Assembly (NCBI RefSeq): GCF_002165135.1
Contig: NZ_NFZQ01000003.1
Span: 327,971-391,970, forward strand
Direction of reading: 5' to 3'
DNA length: 64,000 nucleotides
Origin: Pseudomonas sp. SID14000
Lineage (GTDB): Bacteria; Pseudomonadota; Gammaproteobacteria; Pseudomonadales; Pseudomonadaceae
Shown here: one piece after another, positions 39,106 through 48,377 of the stretch
Position numbering within the stretch: position 1 is the stretch's first letter
Layout: each line of letters opens with the position of its first letter
Program-made: the position numbers and the translations under genes
Notes under the pieces: generated by a model
The model's database searches: none
What the model was told of the DNA's origin: nothing
The model's input: the letters and a program-made list of their open reading frames with translations, nothing else

Positions 39106-40557
39106 CTATGCCTTCTTCACAGGCTGTTCGTCGAACGCCTGCCAGCCACCACCCAGGGCCTTGTACAGCCCCACCAGCGCCTGCGACACCGCCGCCGAAC
39201 TGTCGATCCACTGCTCCTCGCTGGCCAGCAATGCACCCTGCACCGTCAGCACATTGAGAAAGTCCACCGCCCCTTCCACATACTGTCGCTGGGCGGTTTC
39301 CAGGGCGATACGGTTCTGCCTCACTGCCTCGGCCAAGTGGTCGCGACGCAGCTGGCTGGCGTTGTACAGGCGTAGCACATCGTCGATTTCATGCCAGGCC
39401 CCCAACACCACCTTGCGGTAGTTCAGCGCCGCTTCCTGCTGCTGCGCCTCGCGCAGTTCCAGGGTGCCCTTGAGCCGGCCACCCTCGAAGATCGGCAGCG
39501 ACAGCTGCGGCCCAAAGGCGAAACGGCGCGAATCCCACGCGCCGAAATCGGACAGCTGCATGGCCTGGAACCCGACATTGCCCGACAGCCGGATGCTGGG
39601 GTAGAAGTCAGCCTTGGCCACGCCAATGCTGGCAGTGGCAGCATGCAGGCGGGCCTCGGCCAGGCGAATGTCCGGGCGGCGTTCGGCCAGTTCGGACGGC
39701 AAGCCTATGGCAAACTTCTGCTGCGGCGCTGGCAGTTCGCCGCCCTGCATCAACTCGTCCTGCAGGCTGCGCGGCGGTTCGGCGGCGAGCAGGCTGAGGG
39801 CGTTGATCAGGTCATCGCGCCGCGCTTCCAGGCTTGGCAGGCGCGACTCGATCGAGGCGACCTGGGCACTGGCCTGGGCCACGTCCAGGCGCGTGGCGAC
39901 ACCTTCGGCCTGGCGGTTTTCCGACAGTTTCAGGCTGTGCTGGGCGACCTTGAGGTTGTCGCGGGTCACATCGATGGTGTGCTGCACGGCGCGCAGCTGG
40001 ATGTAGTTACCGGCGGTTTCCGAAAGCAATGCCAGCAGCACGCCGCGGCGGTCGTTCTCGGCCACTTCGACCGTGGCATCGGCAGCCTCGACCTGGCGCC
40101 GCACACGGCCCCACAGGTCCAGCTCCCAGCCGGCCACAAGGTCACCCTGCCAGAGGTTGAAGGCTTCCTTGCCCGCCTTGCCGGACGGGTCACTCAGGCC
40201 TTCGGCACTGTTGCGCGCGCGGCTGTAGCCGGCGTTCACGTCCACCGACGGTACTTCGTCGGCCGCCACGGTGCTGCGCAGGGCGCGGCTTTGCAGCAGG
40301 CGGGCACTGGCCATCTGCAGGTCGAGGTTGCGCTCGGCAACGCGCTGGATCAAGGCACTCAGGCGTGCATCGTGAAAGCTCTCCCACCAGCGCAGTTCCA
40401 GCGGTTCGGCCTGCGGCTGGCTGGCCGCCGCCTCACCTTGCAGCGGCGCCCACTGTTGCGGTGCCTGGCTGTCAGGGCGCTGGAAGTCCGGCCCCAGGGT
40501 GCAGCCAGCCATCAACACGGCCAGCAGCAACGGGCTCAAGCATAATGCCGGTTTCAT
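39106..40557 (-). CDS. NodT-type outer-membrane channel lipoprotein of MFS pump
   Basis: 483 residues. Lipobox LMAGC (Cys19), then GPDFQRP and the two OEP repeats of the RND/EMR channel family (AERNLDLQMASARLLQSRA; QRQYVEGAVDFLNVLTVQ). Last intact gene of the efflux operon; start overlaps the adaptor's stop (ATGA, 40554-40557). Confidence 0.9.
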   Translation of the reverse strand: MKPALCLSPLLLAVLMAGCTLGPDFQRPDSQAPQQWAPLQGEAAASQPQAEPLELRWWESFHDARLSALIQRVAERNLDLQMASARLLQSRALRSTVAADEVPSVDVNAGYSRARNSAEGLSDPSGKAGKEAFNLWQGDLVAGWELDLWGRVRRQVEAADATVEVAENDRRGVLLALLSETAGNYIQLRAVQHTIDVTRDNLKVAQHSLKLSENRQAEGVATRLDVAQASAQVASIESRLPSLEARRDDLINALSLLAAEPPRSLQDELMQGGELPAPQQKFAIGLPSELAERRPDIRLAEARLHAATASIGVAKADFYPSIRLSGNVGFQAMQLSDFGAWDSRRFAFGPQLSLPIFEGGRLKGTLELREAQQQEAALNYRKVVLGAWHEIDDVLRLYNASQLRRDHLAEAVRQNRIALETAQRQYVEGAVDFLNVLTVQGALLASEEQWIDSSAAVSQALVGLYKALGGGWQAFDEQPVKKA

Positions 40558-41636
40558 CGTGCGCTTACCTCTTTGCCGTCGAGCTTGTCGCCACGGGTGT
40601 CGATGGTCGCTTCCACCGACATGCCCACGCGCAGGCGGGCAAGCAGCGGCTGGCCATCATCGAAAACGATTTTCACCGGGATGCGCTGCACCACCTTGGT
40701 GAAGTTGCCGGTGGCGTTATCCGGCTTTACGGCGGCGAAGGTCACGCCGGTGGCCGGGGCGATGCTTTCCACATGGCCTTGCAGCTTCTCGCCGGCAAAG
40801 GTGTCGACGCTGATGCTCACCGCCTGGCCGGGCTGCACGTGGGTCAGCTGGGTTTCCTGGAAGTTGCCGACCACGTAGGCATGCTGCAACGGCACCACCG
40901 ACAGCAGGCGAGCGCCCGGGTTGACGTAGGCACCGACACGCAAGGCGCGCTCGCCGACCATGCCGTCCACTGGCGCGGTGATGCGGGTGTAGGACAAGTC
41001 GAGCTGAGCCTTTTCCAGCCCCGCTTCGGCCCGCTTCAGCTGGCCGTCGGCGCTGGCCACCTGGGCGGTAAGGATATCCACCTGCTTGCGCGCCGCCACC
41101 AGTGCCGCCTGGGCATTGGCCAGGCGCGCGCGGGCCTGGTCGACCCCGCTGCGCGCCTGCTGGGCGTTCTGTACCGTGCCGGCCCCCTGCTCGGCCAGGC
41201 GGCTGTAGCGGTTGACCTCATGGTCGGCGAACGCAGCTTCGGCCTGGGCCGCTTTCACTGCGGCCTCAGCCTGGGCAATCAGCGACGCCTGGCGCTCGAG
41301 AGTGGCACGGGCATCGGCGCTTTGCGCCTGGGCCACCAGCAGCTGCGCCTGCGCGGCATCCAGCGCGGCCTGGTAGTCACGGGCATCGATGGTCGCCAGC
41401 AACTGGCCGGCTTTGACCTGCTGGTTGTCTTCCACCAGCACCTCCTTGATGAAGCCGGCGACCTTGGGCGCGACCACGGTGTAATCGGCGATCACATAGG
41501 CGTCATTGGTGCTCTGGCGGTGGTCGCTGCCGAACATCCAGGGGCCGACGATGCCGGCCAGGACGGCCACGGCAAGCACCGAGCCGATAAACAGGGTTTT
41601 GCGGTTGTTGGTCATTTCAGTGGTTCTCGAATTCAT
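40554..41636 (-). CDS. EmrA-type membrane fusion protein
   Basis: 360 residues from ATG 41636; ATG 41615 (MTNNRKTL) is a credible alternative. One N-terminal span, lipoyl half TVVAPKVAGFIKEVLVEDNQ, a long Ala/Gln coiled-coil, and TRITAPVDGMVGERALRVG. It couples the MFS permease encoded before it to the outer-membrane channel encoded after it. Confidence 0.9.
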   Translation of the reverse strand: MNSRTTEMTNNRKTLFIGSVLAVAVLAGIVGPWMFGSDHRQSTNDAYVIADYTVVAPKVAGFIKEVLVEDNQQVKAGQLLATIDARDYQAALDAAQAQLLVAQAQSADARATLERQASLIAQAEAAVKAAQAEAAFADHEVNRYSRLAEQGAGTVQNAQQARSGVDQARARLANAQAALVAARKQVDILTAQVASADGQLKRAEAGLEKAQLDLSYTRITAPVDGMVGERALRVGAYVNPGARLLSVVPLQHAYVVGNFQETQLTHVQPGQAVSISVDTFAGEKLQGHVESIAPATGVTFAAVKPDNATGNFTKVVQRIPVKIVFDDGQPLLARLRVGMSVEATIDTRGDKLDGKEVSAR

Positions 41637-41643
41637 CCAGGGT

Positions 41644-43185
41644 TCAAGCCACCGCGCGCGGCGGATAGACCCGGGTAGGCACGAAAGGAATCAGGCAGAT
41701 CAGGACCACGGCAATGCAGGCCATGGCCAGGTAGAGGTCGGCCGAGGTCAGCACCAGCGCCTGCTCGTGGATGCGCTTGGCCAGGCCAGCAGCGTTACCG
41801 TCGACCTGCGGGGCGTTGCCCAGGCTGTCCACCAGATGGTTGGAATGGAAGTGCCGGCGCAGGGTGCCCAAGGCGTCCAGCAGGCCACCGGCAATCACTG
41901 CGGCGAGGCCTTTGACGGTGTTGAACCAGGCGGAGGCGAACGGGCCTTCCTGCGGGGTCATACCGTTGGTGGACAGCATCAGCAACGGCAACACCGCCAT
42001 CGGCTGGCCGAACACCTGCAGCAGGTAGAACGGGTAGAAGTCGCCACGGATCCACTCGCTGGTCAGCAAGCTGCTGCCGACACAGGACACCGCCAGCATC
42101 GCCAGGCCGATGCCCAGCACCCAGCGGCAGTCCACCGCACGGATGTTGCACAGCGCCGCCGTCAGTGGCAGGGCGATCAGTTGCGGCATGGCGACCAGCA
42201 TCATCAGCGGGCTGGTCTGCGCCGGGCGGTAGCCCTGGATCTGCGCCAGGTAGGCCGCCGGAATGCTGCCTACGCCCGAGAGCACGATCAGTACGCCGGC
42301 CAGGGTCACCAAGGCGAAGCTCAGGTTGCGCCGCGACAGCATACGCAACTGGAAGAACGGCAGCGGTTCGGACCATTCGTTGTACATGAACAGCACCAGC
42401 AACAGCAGGCCACCGCCGAGCAGCCAGCAGATCAGCGGCGAATCGAACCAGCCCCAGCGGTCGCCCAGCGAAAGGCCCAGCACGATGCAACTGATGGCAG
42501 GCAAGCCGAGCAGCACGCCGCGCCAGTCGAACTGCTTGAAGCGCTCCAGGCGCAGCGGGTCCTGCGGCAGGCCCCAACCGACGCAGGCAATGGCCAGCGC
42601 CGAGGGCAGGATGATCTGCCAGAACGCCCATTGCCAACCGACGTATTCCGTCCACAGCCCTGCCAGCGGCGTGCCGAGGTTGGGGCCGAAGGTGGCGGTA
42701 AGCGCATAGCAGGCCAGGCCATAGACCTTGATGCCCGGTGGCAGGAAGCGCAGGGCCACACTCATCAGCATCGGCGGCAAGGCGCCAGAGGCAAAGCCCT
42801 GGAGCACACGCAGCAGCATCAGGCTGTGCAGGTTGGGGGCGAACGGTTGCAGCAGGCCGAGCACGGCGAACAGACCGATGGCGCTCATGGTGAAGCGCCG
42901 CAGTGAGAACGTGGTGGCCAGCCATGGCGCGAAGGCCATGGCCGAGACCGAGGCGGCACTGTAAACCGCGAGCAGCCAGGCACCTTCGTCGGCACCGATA
43001 CCCATGGCCCCGCGGATATCGGCCAGGGAGATCTTGGTCACCGACTCGTTGAGGCCCGCGCACAATACGGCCAGCAACACACCGAACAGCCCGACCACTA
43101 CCTGCAGGCCAAACGCAGTCTGCGCAGGGGCAGCCGGCGCAGGGGCGGCGGCAATCGCGGCAGACGGGGCGGACAGGGAACTCAT
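41644..43185 (-). CDS. EmrB-type MFS (DHA2, 14-TM) efflux permease
   Basis: 513 residues, 14 predicted spans, proton-drug antiporter family with the motif-C-like ATFGPNLGTPLAG stretch. An Ala/Pro-rich cytoplasmic N terminus of 25 residues precedes the first span. Forms with the next two genes a complete EmrAB-TolC-like pump; substrates unknown. First gene of the operon; a LysR gene lies upstream on the same strand. Confidence 0.9.
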   Translation of the reverse strand: MSSLSAPSAAIAAAPAPAAPAQTAFGLQVVVGLFGVLLAVLCAGLNESVTKISLADIRGAMGIGADEGAWLLAVYSAASVSAMAFAPWLATTFSLRRFTMSAIGLFAVLGLLQPFAPNLHSLMLLRVLQGFASGALPPMLMSVALRFLPPGIKVYGLACYALTATFGPNLGTPLAGLWTEYVGWQWAFWQIILPSALAIACVGWGLPQDPLRLERFKQFDWRGVLLGLPAISCIVLGLSLGDRWGWFDSPLICWLLGGGLLLLVLFMYNEWSEPLPFFQLRMLSRRNLSFALVTLAGVLIVLSGVGSIPAAYLAQIQGYRPAQTSPLMMLVAMPQLIALPLTAALCNIRAVDCRWVLGIGLAMLAVSCVGSSLLTSEWIRGDFYPFYLLQVFGQPMAVLPLLMLSTNGMTPQEGPFASAWFNTVKGLAAVIAGGLLDALGTLRRHFHSNHLVDSLGNAPQVDGNAAGLAKRIHEQALVLTSADLYLAMACIAVVLICLIPFVPTRVYPPRAVA

Positions 43186-43308
43186 GGGCAGACATCTCCA
43201 GCAACAATTTGCGACTGGAGCAAGTCTAAGAAGGTCGAATGCTGACGAAAACTGACTTCTCGATAGGTTTATGTTGCGTCAGGCGCAATCCACTTCAAAA
43301 CCGAGTCG

Positions 43309-43410
43309 CCTGCTTCGCGGGTGAACCCGCTCCCACAGGTACAACACACCTCTCAAGGCTTGAGATGTCTTCTGTGGGAGCGGGTTCACCCGCGAAAAGG
43401 CCGGCCCAGG
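43309..43410. repeat. REP pair
   Basis: Inverted arms 43309-43339 and 43372-43410 (core with GTGAACCC variant) between the EmrB-type gene and the LysR gene. Confidence 0.88.
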
Positions 43411-43421
43411 CAGAACATCAC

Positions 43422-44330
43422 TCAAGGGTCAACGCTGCAACAGGCCTTCAGGGTCTGCCGCAACCACCGATGCGCCGGGTCATTGTGAAACCGCGGGTGC
43501 CAGGCCTGCAGCACGGTCACCCGCTCCAGCGGCACCGGGATCTCGAACGAACGCAGCGGCAACCCGAGCTTGTGCACGCTGTTGAGGATGTTTGCCGGCA
43601 TCGGCAGGATCAGGTCGGAATCCGGCAGCGAGAACAGCGCCGAGTGAAAACTCGGGGTAATCAGCGCCACCCGCCGTTGCACCCTGAAGTTGGCCAGCTC
43701 CACGTCGATCGGCCCATTGGCCCGACCACGGCGGGACACGCTGATCTGTGGATAACTGGCAAAACTGTGCGCCGTGATCGGCTGCTCGAAAATCGGGTGG
43801 TCACGCCGTGCCAGGCCCACGTAGTAGGTCTGGAACAGGCTCTGCACCTTGATCTCCGGCCCCAGGTCCACGGTCGAGCTGATGATCAGGTCGGTACGCC
43901 CGTCGCGCAGCACGCTGTCGTCATCGCCGCCGGGGCTTTCCGGCACGAAGCGCAGCACCGTGCGCGGCGCCTGCTCGTGCATGCGCCGCAGCAACTGGGC
44001 GCCGTAGAGGGCGATGAACAGGTCATTGGTGCGAATGTTGAAGGCTCGGTCGAGCTTGGGCAGGTCGACCTCGTCAGCACTGCGGAACACCTCGCCAGCC
44101 TGCTCCACCAGTGTCGCCACCTGCTCGCGCAGGGCCAGCGCCCGTGGCGTCGGCACCAGGCCACGCCCGGCGCGCACCAGGATCGGATCACCCAATGCAT
44201 CGCGAATACGCCCCAGGGTCCGGCTCATCGCCGCCGGGCTCAGGTTCATGCGCTGCGCCGCGCCGACCACGCTGCCCTCGTCAAGCAGTGCATCGAGGGC
44301 GACGAGCAGGTTCATGTCCGGGAGTTGCAT
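43422..44330 (-). CDS. LysR-type regulator
   Basis: 302 residues. N-terminal winged helix (MNLLVALDALLDEGSVVGAAQRMNLSPAAMSRTLGRIR) of the NodD/NahR-like branch, then a substrate-binding domain (about 90-295). Same strand as, and just upstream of, the EmrAB-type operon with a REP between, so it could control that pump; inference from position only. Confidence 0.88.
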   Translation of the reverse strand: MQLPDMNLLVALDALLDEGSVVGAAQRMNLSPAAMSRTLGRIRDALGDPILVRAGRGLVPTPRALALREQVATLVEQAGEVFRSADEVDLPKLDRAFNIRTNDLFIALYGAQLLRRMHEQAPRTVLRFVPESPGGDDDSVLRDGRTDLIISSTVDLGPEIKVQSLFQTYYVGLARRDHPIFEQPITAHSFASYPQISVSRRGRANGPIDVELANFRVQRRVALITPSFHSALFSLPDSDLILPMPANILNSVHKLGLPLRSFEIPVPLERVTVLQAWHPRFHNDPAHRWLRQTLKACCSVDP

Positions 44331-44464
44331 GGCCGTTTTCCGTTACCGCTGTGGGGAATGGCGATGGTAGCAGGTTGGTGGATTGCACCAGACGCAATGC
44401 GCTCGTGCGTGGTGGGGCATTTATCCTGAGGGTGGGTTGAGCCAAGAATGAGGAACGGCAGGTT

Positions 44465-44563
44465 CGGCCTCTTCGCGGGTAAACCCGCTCCCACAGTGGC
44501 TGCACAGATTCTGAATATTGTGGCGCACCTGTGGGAGCGGGTTTACCCGCGAAGAGGCCAGAA
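44465..44563. repeat. REP pair
   Basis: Inverted arms near 44465-44496 and 44529-44561, between the divergent LysR and universal-stress genes. Confidence 0.88.
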
Positions 44564-44601
44564 CAGACAACCCCTTAGCCAGCCTGGAACAAGGATTCCA
44601 C

Positions 44602-45054
44602 ATGCCCAGCCCCGTCCTGATCGCTATCGATGCCTCCCCTGCATCCACCGCCCTGCTCACCCTCGCCCGCCGCTACTGCCGCACCGGCGAGCACGAATTG
44701 CACGTGCTGCTGGCCATCGACTCTACCTTCGCCGTCCACGACCAACCTGCGCCCTACACTGCAGAAGAACTGGAAGAATACCCCGCCGCCTGCGAAGAGC
44801 AGCACCAGGCCGACCACGCCGTGGCCGAGGCAGTGCGCGACTTGCAGCAAGCCGGATTCGCCTGCCAGGGCTGCATGGTGGCCGGGCAGCCGGTCGAGGC
44901 GATCGTGGCCACGGCGCAGGAACTGAATTGTGAACTGATCATCATGGGCCACCGCCACCTGTCGCGGCTGGGGCGGCTGCTGGACCCCTCGATCAGCGCG
45001 AAGGTGATTGATCGGGTGCAAGTACCGGTGTTGGTGGGGGCGGCGAGTGCATGA
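44602..45054 (+). CDS. Universal stress protein (UspA family)
   Basis: 150 residues from ATG 44602 (AAGGA upstream); the longer frame crosses the REP. Single Usp domain with VLIAIDASPAS at the N terminus and the C-terminal IIMGHRHLSRLGRLLDPSIS, close to the ATP-binding GxxG-x9-G(S/T) motif but with Pro-Ser in the last position. Convergent with the FUSC pump operon. Confidence 0.85.
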   Translation: MPSPVLIAIDASPASTALLTLARRYCRTGEHELHVLLAIDSTFAVHDQPAPYTAEELEEYPAACEEQHQADHAVAEAVRDLQQAGFACQGCMVAGQPVEAIVATAQELNCELIIMGHRHLSRLGRLLDPSISAKVIDRVQVPVLVGAASA

Positions 45055-45123
45055 CTTGAGAGGTGTATCGCCTGAGAGATCGAGCGCCGCCCGCGCGGCG
45101 CTTGATCCCAGGCGACATACTTC

Positions 45124-45984
45124 TCAAGGCGAACTCGGCTTCACCACCACCGTACAAGTCGTCCCCGCCGCCAGCAAAAAACCGTCCGGCACTTCATCGA
45201 TGTGAATGCGCACCGGCACCCGCTGCGCCAGCCGTACCCAGTTGAAGGTCGGGTTCACATCGGCGATCAACTCGCGGCTCTGTGGATTGTCGCGGTCATA
45301 GATGCCACGGGCGATGCTCTCCACATGCCCCTTGATGCGCTCGCCGCTCATCATCTGCAGCTCGGCCTGGTCACCCACCTTCACATGCGGCAGCTTGGTC
45401 TCCTCGAAGAACCCGTACACCCAGAACGAGTTCTCGTCGACCACCGCCATCACCGCTTCGCCGGTACGCGCGTAGTCACCCTTGTGGATATTCAGGTTGG
45501 TCACGTAGCCGTCCACCGTGGCCAAGATTTGCGTGCGCTTGAGGTTCAGCTCGGCCGCGGCCAGTTCGGCAAGGGCCTGCTGATAGTCCGCCTGGGCGGA
45601 GTTGGCGATGTTGCTGGCGTCGTCGCGGTTTTCCTTGGAGATCACCAGGTTGTCCATGTCGGCACGGCGCTTGGCGTTGACCTTGCGCATCTCCCAGGTG
45701 GCCTTGCGCGATGCAACCAGCGCCCTGGCCTGGTCGACTGCCAACTGGTAGTGCTCGGGGTCGATCTGGATCAGCAGGTCGCCCTTCTTCACCCGCTGGT
45801 TGTCCTTGACCGGCACATTCACCACATAGCCAGGCACATCGGCAGCGACGTTGATGATGTCGGCACGCACACGGCCGTCGCGGGTCCAGGGCGTGGTCAT
45901 GTAATGCAGCCACAACTGGCGACCGATCACCACGGCAGAGGCCAGCACCAACAGGGTGGCGATCAGGCTGAAGAACTTTTTCAT
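45124..45984 (-). CDS. AaeA-type periplasmic adaptor of FUSC pump
   Basis: 286 residues. One N-terminal span (about 5-22), lipoyl half NVAADVPGYVVNVPVKDNQ, short coiled-coil, barrel half TVDGYVTNLNIHKGDYA. Matches the AaeA (p-hydroxybenzoic acid efflux) adaptors. Last gene of the pump operon, ten bases after the DUF1656 gene. Confidence 0.88.
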   Translation of the reverse strand: MKKFFSLIATLLVLASAVVIGRQLWLHYMTTPWTRDGRVRADIINVAADVPGYVVNVPVKDNQRVKKGDLLIQIDPEHYQLAVDQARALVASRKATWEMRKVNAKRRADMDNLVISKENRDDASNIANSAQADYQQALAELAAAELNLKRTQILATVDGYVTNLNIHKGDYARTGEAVMAVVDENSFWVYGFFEETKLPHVKVGDQAELQMMSGERIKGHVESIARGIYDRDNPQSRELIADVNPTFNWVRLAQRVPVRIHIDEVPDGFLLAAGTTCTVVVKPSSP

Positions 45985-45994
45985 CGAAGGATTC

Positions 45995-46210
45995 TCACCA
46001 GTAGAGCGACAGCGCCAGGGCGCCGAACAGGCAGACGAACAGGCTCAGGCGCAGTAGCGCCGGGTGCCAGAAGAAGCGGTAGCCATCATGGCTGGCGATG
46101 AACCGGTCCAGGCCCCAGGCCAGGCCCAGGGCGAACAGGAACATCAAGGTCATGGTGGGCATGTACACGCCATGGAAGGCGATTTCACGGGGCATGGTTT
46201 CACGGAGCAT
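45995..46210 (-). CDS. AaeX-like DUF1656 small membrane protein
   Basis: 71 residues from ATG 46210, which has AAAGGA at good spacing and overlaps the FUSC stop by 11 bases; ATG 46195 is the alternative. PREIAFHGVYMPTM then two membrane spans, as in AaeX. Its role in the pump is unknown. Confidence 0.85.
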   Translation of the reverse strand: MLRETMPREIAFHGVYMPTMTLMFLFALGLAWGLDRFIASHDGYRFFWHPALLRLSLFVCLFGALALSLYW

Positions 46211-48377
46211 CGTGCAGTCCTTTCGCCGGTGCCAACGGCGACTGTGGGTCGAGCAGGGAAGAACGGATGAAGTGCAGGTAGCTTTGCACCCGGCGTAGCA
46301 CCGACGTGTCGAAGTGCCGGGCGAACGGCTCGTCGGTGGCCTGCACGCGAGAGATGGCATGGTCCACCGCCACCAAGGCGCGCTCGTGGTTGCTGGCGTT
46401 TGGCTGCAGGAACAGCCGGGTCAGCGCACGGCCCATGACCCGGATGGCCTGGCGCCACGGCTGCGACTCGGCGTACGCCGGGTGCACCGGGGCGCGGGCC
46501 TGCTCCTTGCGCAGCTCGATGATGGCGTGGCCGATTTCCAGCACGGTGAACATCCAGCCCATCAACTGGCTTTGTACCTGCGGCTTTCCGGCTGCCAAGC
46601 CATAAGCCTGGTGCAGCAGATCGCGGGTGCGGCTTTCGAAGGCCGACCCCAGGCCACGCAGACGTCCGCTGATGGCGAACAGTACCTGCTCACGCAGTTC
46701 CTGCTCCAGGCGGTTCCACAACCAGCGGCTGTTGGGCGGCAGGATGATCGCCCCGGCCGCCGCACAGACGAACATGCCAATGACCATGCCGATGTAGTCG
46801 TTGATGAAAGTGTACGGGTCATACACCGTGAGGTTGTTCGGCACCGAACCAATGGCGAAAAACACCAGCAAGCCGATGCCATAACCGGCATAAGCCGGGC
46901 GGGAGGAGAGAAACGCCCCCAACACGAACACTGGCGCCAACACCATGCACAGCAAGGGGAAACCGTCGATCCAGGGGAACACGAAGAAGGTTTCGAAGAA
47001 GCCGACGAAGGCGCCGATGGCCGTGCCGCAGGCCATCTGGAACGACATGCGCTTGGGGTTCGGCGAAGCCGCCGAGAGGCCCACGGTGACGGTAGCGATC
47101 AAGGTCATCATGCCGCCGCTGGGCCAGTCGCTGAGCAGCCAGTAACTGCCCAGCAGCAACAGCACTGCCGAAGCGCGCACGCCGGCGGCCAGCGATACCA
47201 GCCAGCTGGTCTGCGCCACGTAGGGCTCATCCCACTGCTCACGTTCGTGCCGGTGTGCGGCCAGCGAGGCGTGGGTTTCGGCGTAGCTGTACATTTCGTC
47301 GACGAAGCGGTAAAGCAGCTCGAAGGCGGTGTGGAAGTCCAGCAGGTCAGACTCGCTCGGCTCGGTCGCCAGGTACTCGGCGCGCAGGCCGCGCACCTGG
47401 GCCTGCAGGCCTTCCTTGTAGGCGGCCAGCTCCAGGGTCAGGCGCAGCGCATCGGCGTCGGTCAGCGCCCGGCCCACGTAGGGCTGCAACAGCTCCACCA
47501 GGGTGTTCAGGCCCGGTTCGATGGCACCGACAATCTGCAACGGGCCACGGGCGCGCAGGCGCTCCAGCAAACGGTGCAGGGCATTGAAGCGCGTGCTGAT
47601 GGCCATGAACTCGCTGTTCATGCGCACCAGGCGGCCAGAGCGCCGGCGCATGTGCGGGTCTTCGAAGGCGGTGACGTTGCGCAGGCTTTCCAGGCCCACT
47701 GCCTCGGCGACAAAGCGCACGTTGCTGCTCTCGAAGCGGTCCCGCTGGCTGTCGCCACGCAGGGCTTCGACCACCACCCCGGCGAACACGCCAAAGCGCT
47801 GGTACAGGGCGTTGCGCATGGCGGCACTGGCCGACTGCGGCAGGACCGCGGCGCTGACGAAGGTCGACACCAGAATGCCCAGGGCGATCTCCAGCACCCG
47901 CCATACTGCCGCCATGAAGGCCTGGTCAGGGTGCTCCAGCACCGGCAGCCCGATCATCGCCGCAGTGTAGCCGGCAAGCACGAAGCCATAGGCGCGGAAG
48001 GTGCGGTAGCGCATGGCTCCGGCCGAGCACAGGCCTACCCACAGGGCCAGGCTTGGCAGGAACAGCTCGGTGTTCTGCGGGAAGATGGCGATCAGCGCCA
48101 CCATCATCGCCGAGCCTGCCAGAGTGCCGAGCACCCGGTAGAAGCTCTTGGCAAAAACATGCCCGCTTTGCGGCTGCATGACGATGAACACGGTGATCAT
48201 CGCCGTGCGCGGTTGCGGCAGCTCCAGGCGCATGGCCAGCCACAGGGTGATGAACGCAGCAGTCAGCACCTTGAAGATGTACACCCAGGTCACCCCGTCG
48301 GTGCGCGCCCAGGCAAAGAAGCCCCGGCGCCATTCCAGGCTCTGCAGCCAGCGCAAGGGCAAACTGGAAGTGCTCAT
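46200..48377 (-). CDS. FUSC-family (AaeB-type) inner-membrane efflux protein
   Basis: 725 residues. Two blocks of about five to six membrane spans (near 28-175 and 395-540), each followed by a cytoplasmic helical domain, the fusaric-acid-resistance / AaeB layout. Expected to export aromatic carboxylic acids with the adaptor and channel encoded beside it. Start overlaps the channel gene's stop by ATGA (48374-48377). Confidence 0.9.
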   Translation of the reverse strand: MSTSSLPLRWLQSLEWRRGFFAWARTDGVTWVYIFKVLTAAFITLWLAMRLELPQPRTAMITVFIVMQPQSGHVFAKSFYRVLGTLAGSAMMVALIAIFPQNTELFLPSLALWVGLCSAGAMRYRTFRAYGFVLAGYTAAMIGLPVLEHPDQAFMAAVWRVLEIALGILVSTFVSAAVLPQSASAAMRNALYQRFGVFAGVVVEALRGDSQRDRFESSNVRFVAEAVGLESLRNVTAFEDPHMRRRSGRLVRMNSEFMAISTRFNALHRLLERLRARGPLQIVGAIEPGLNTLVELLQPYVGRALTDADALRLTLELAAYKEGLQAQVRGLRAEYLATEPSESDLLDFHTAFELLYRFVDEMYSYAETHASLAAHRHEREQWDEPYVAQTSWLVSLAAGVRASAVLLLLGSYWLLSDWPSGGMMTLIATVTVGLSAASPNPKRMSFQMACGTAIGAFVGFFETFFVFPWIDGFPLLCMVLAPVFVLGAFLSSRPAYAGYGIGLLVFFAIGSVPNNLTVYDPYTFINDYIGMVIGMFVCAAAGAIILPPNSRWLWNRLEQELREQVLFAISGRLRGLGSAFESRTRDLLHQAYGLAAGKPQVQSQLMGWMFTVLEIGHAIIELRKEQARAPVHPAYAESQPWRQAIRVMGRALTRLFLQPNASNHERALVAVDHAISRVQATDEPFARHFDTSVLRRVQSYLHFIRSSLLDPQSPLAPAKGLHDAP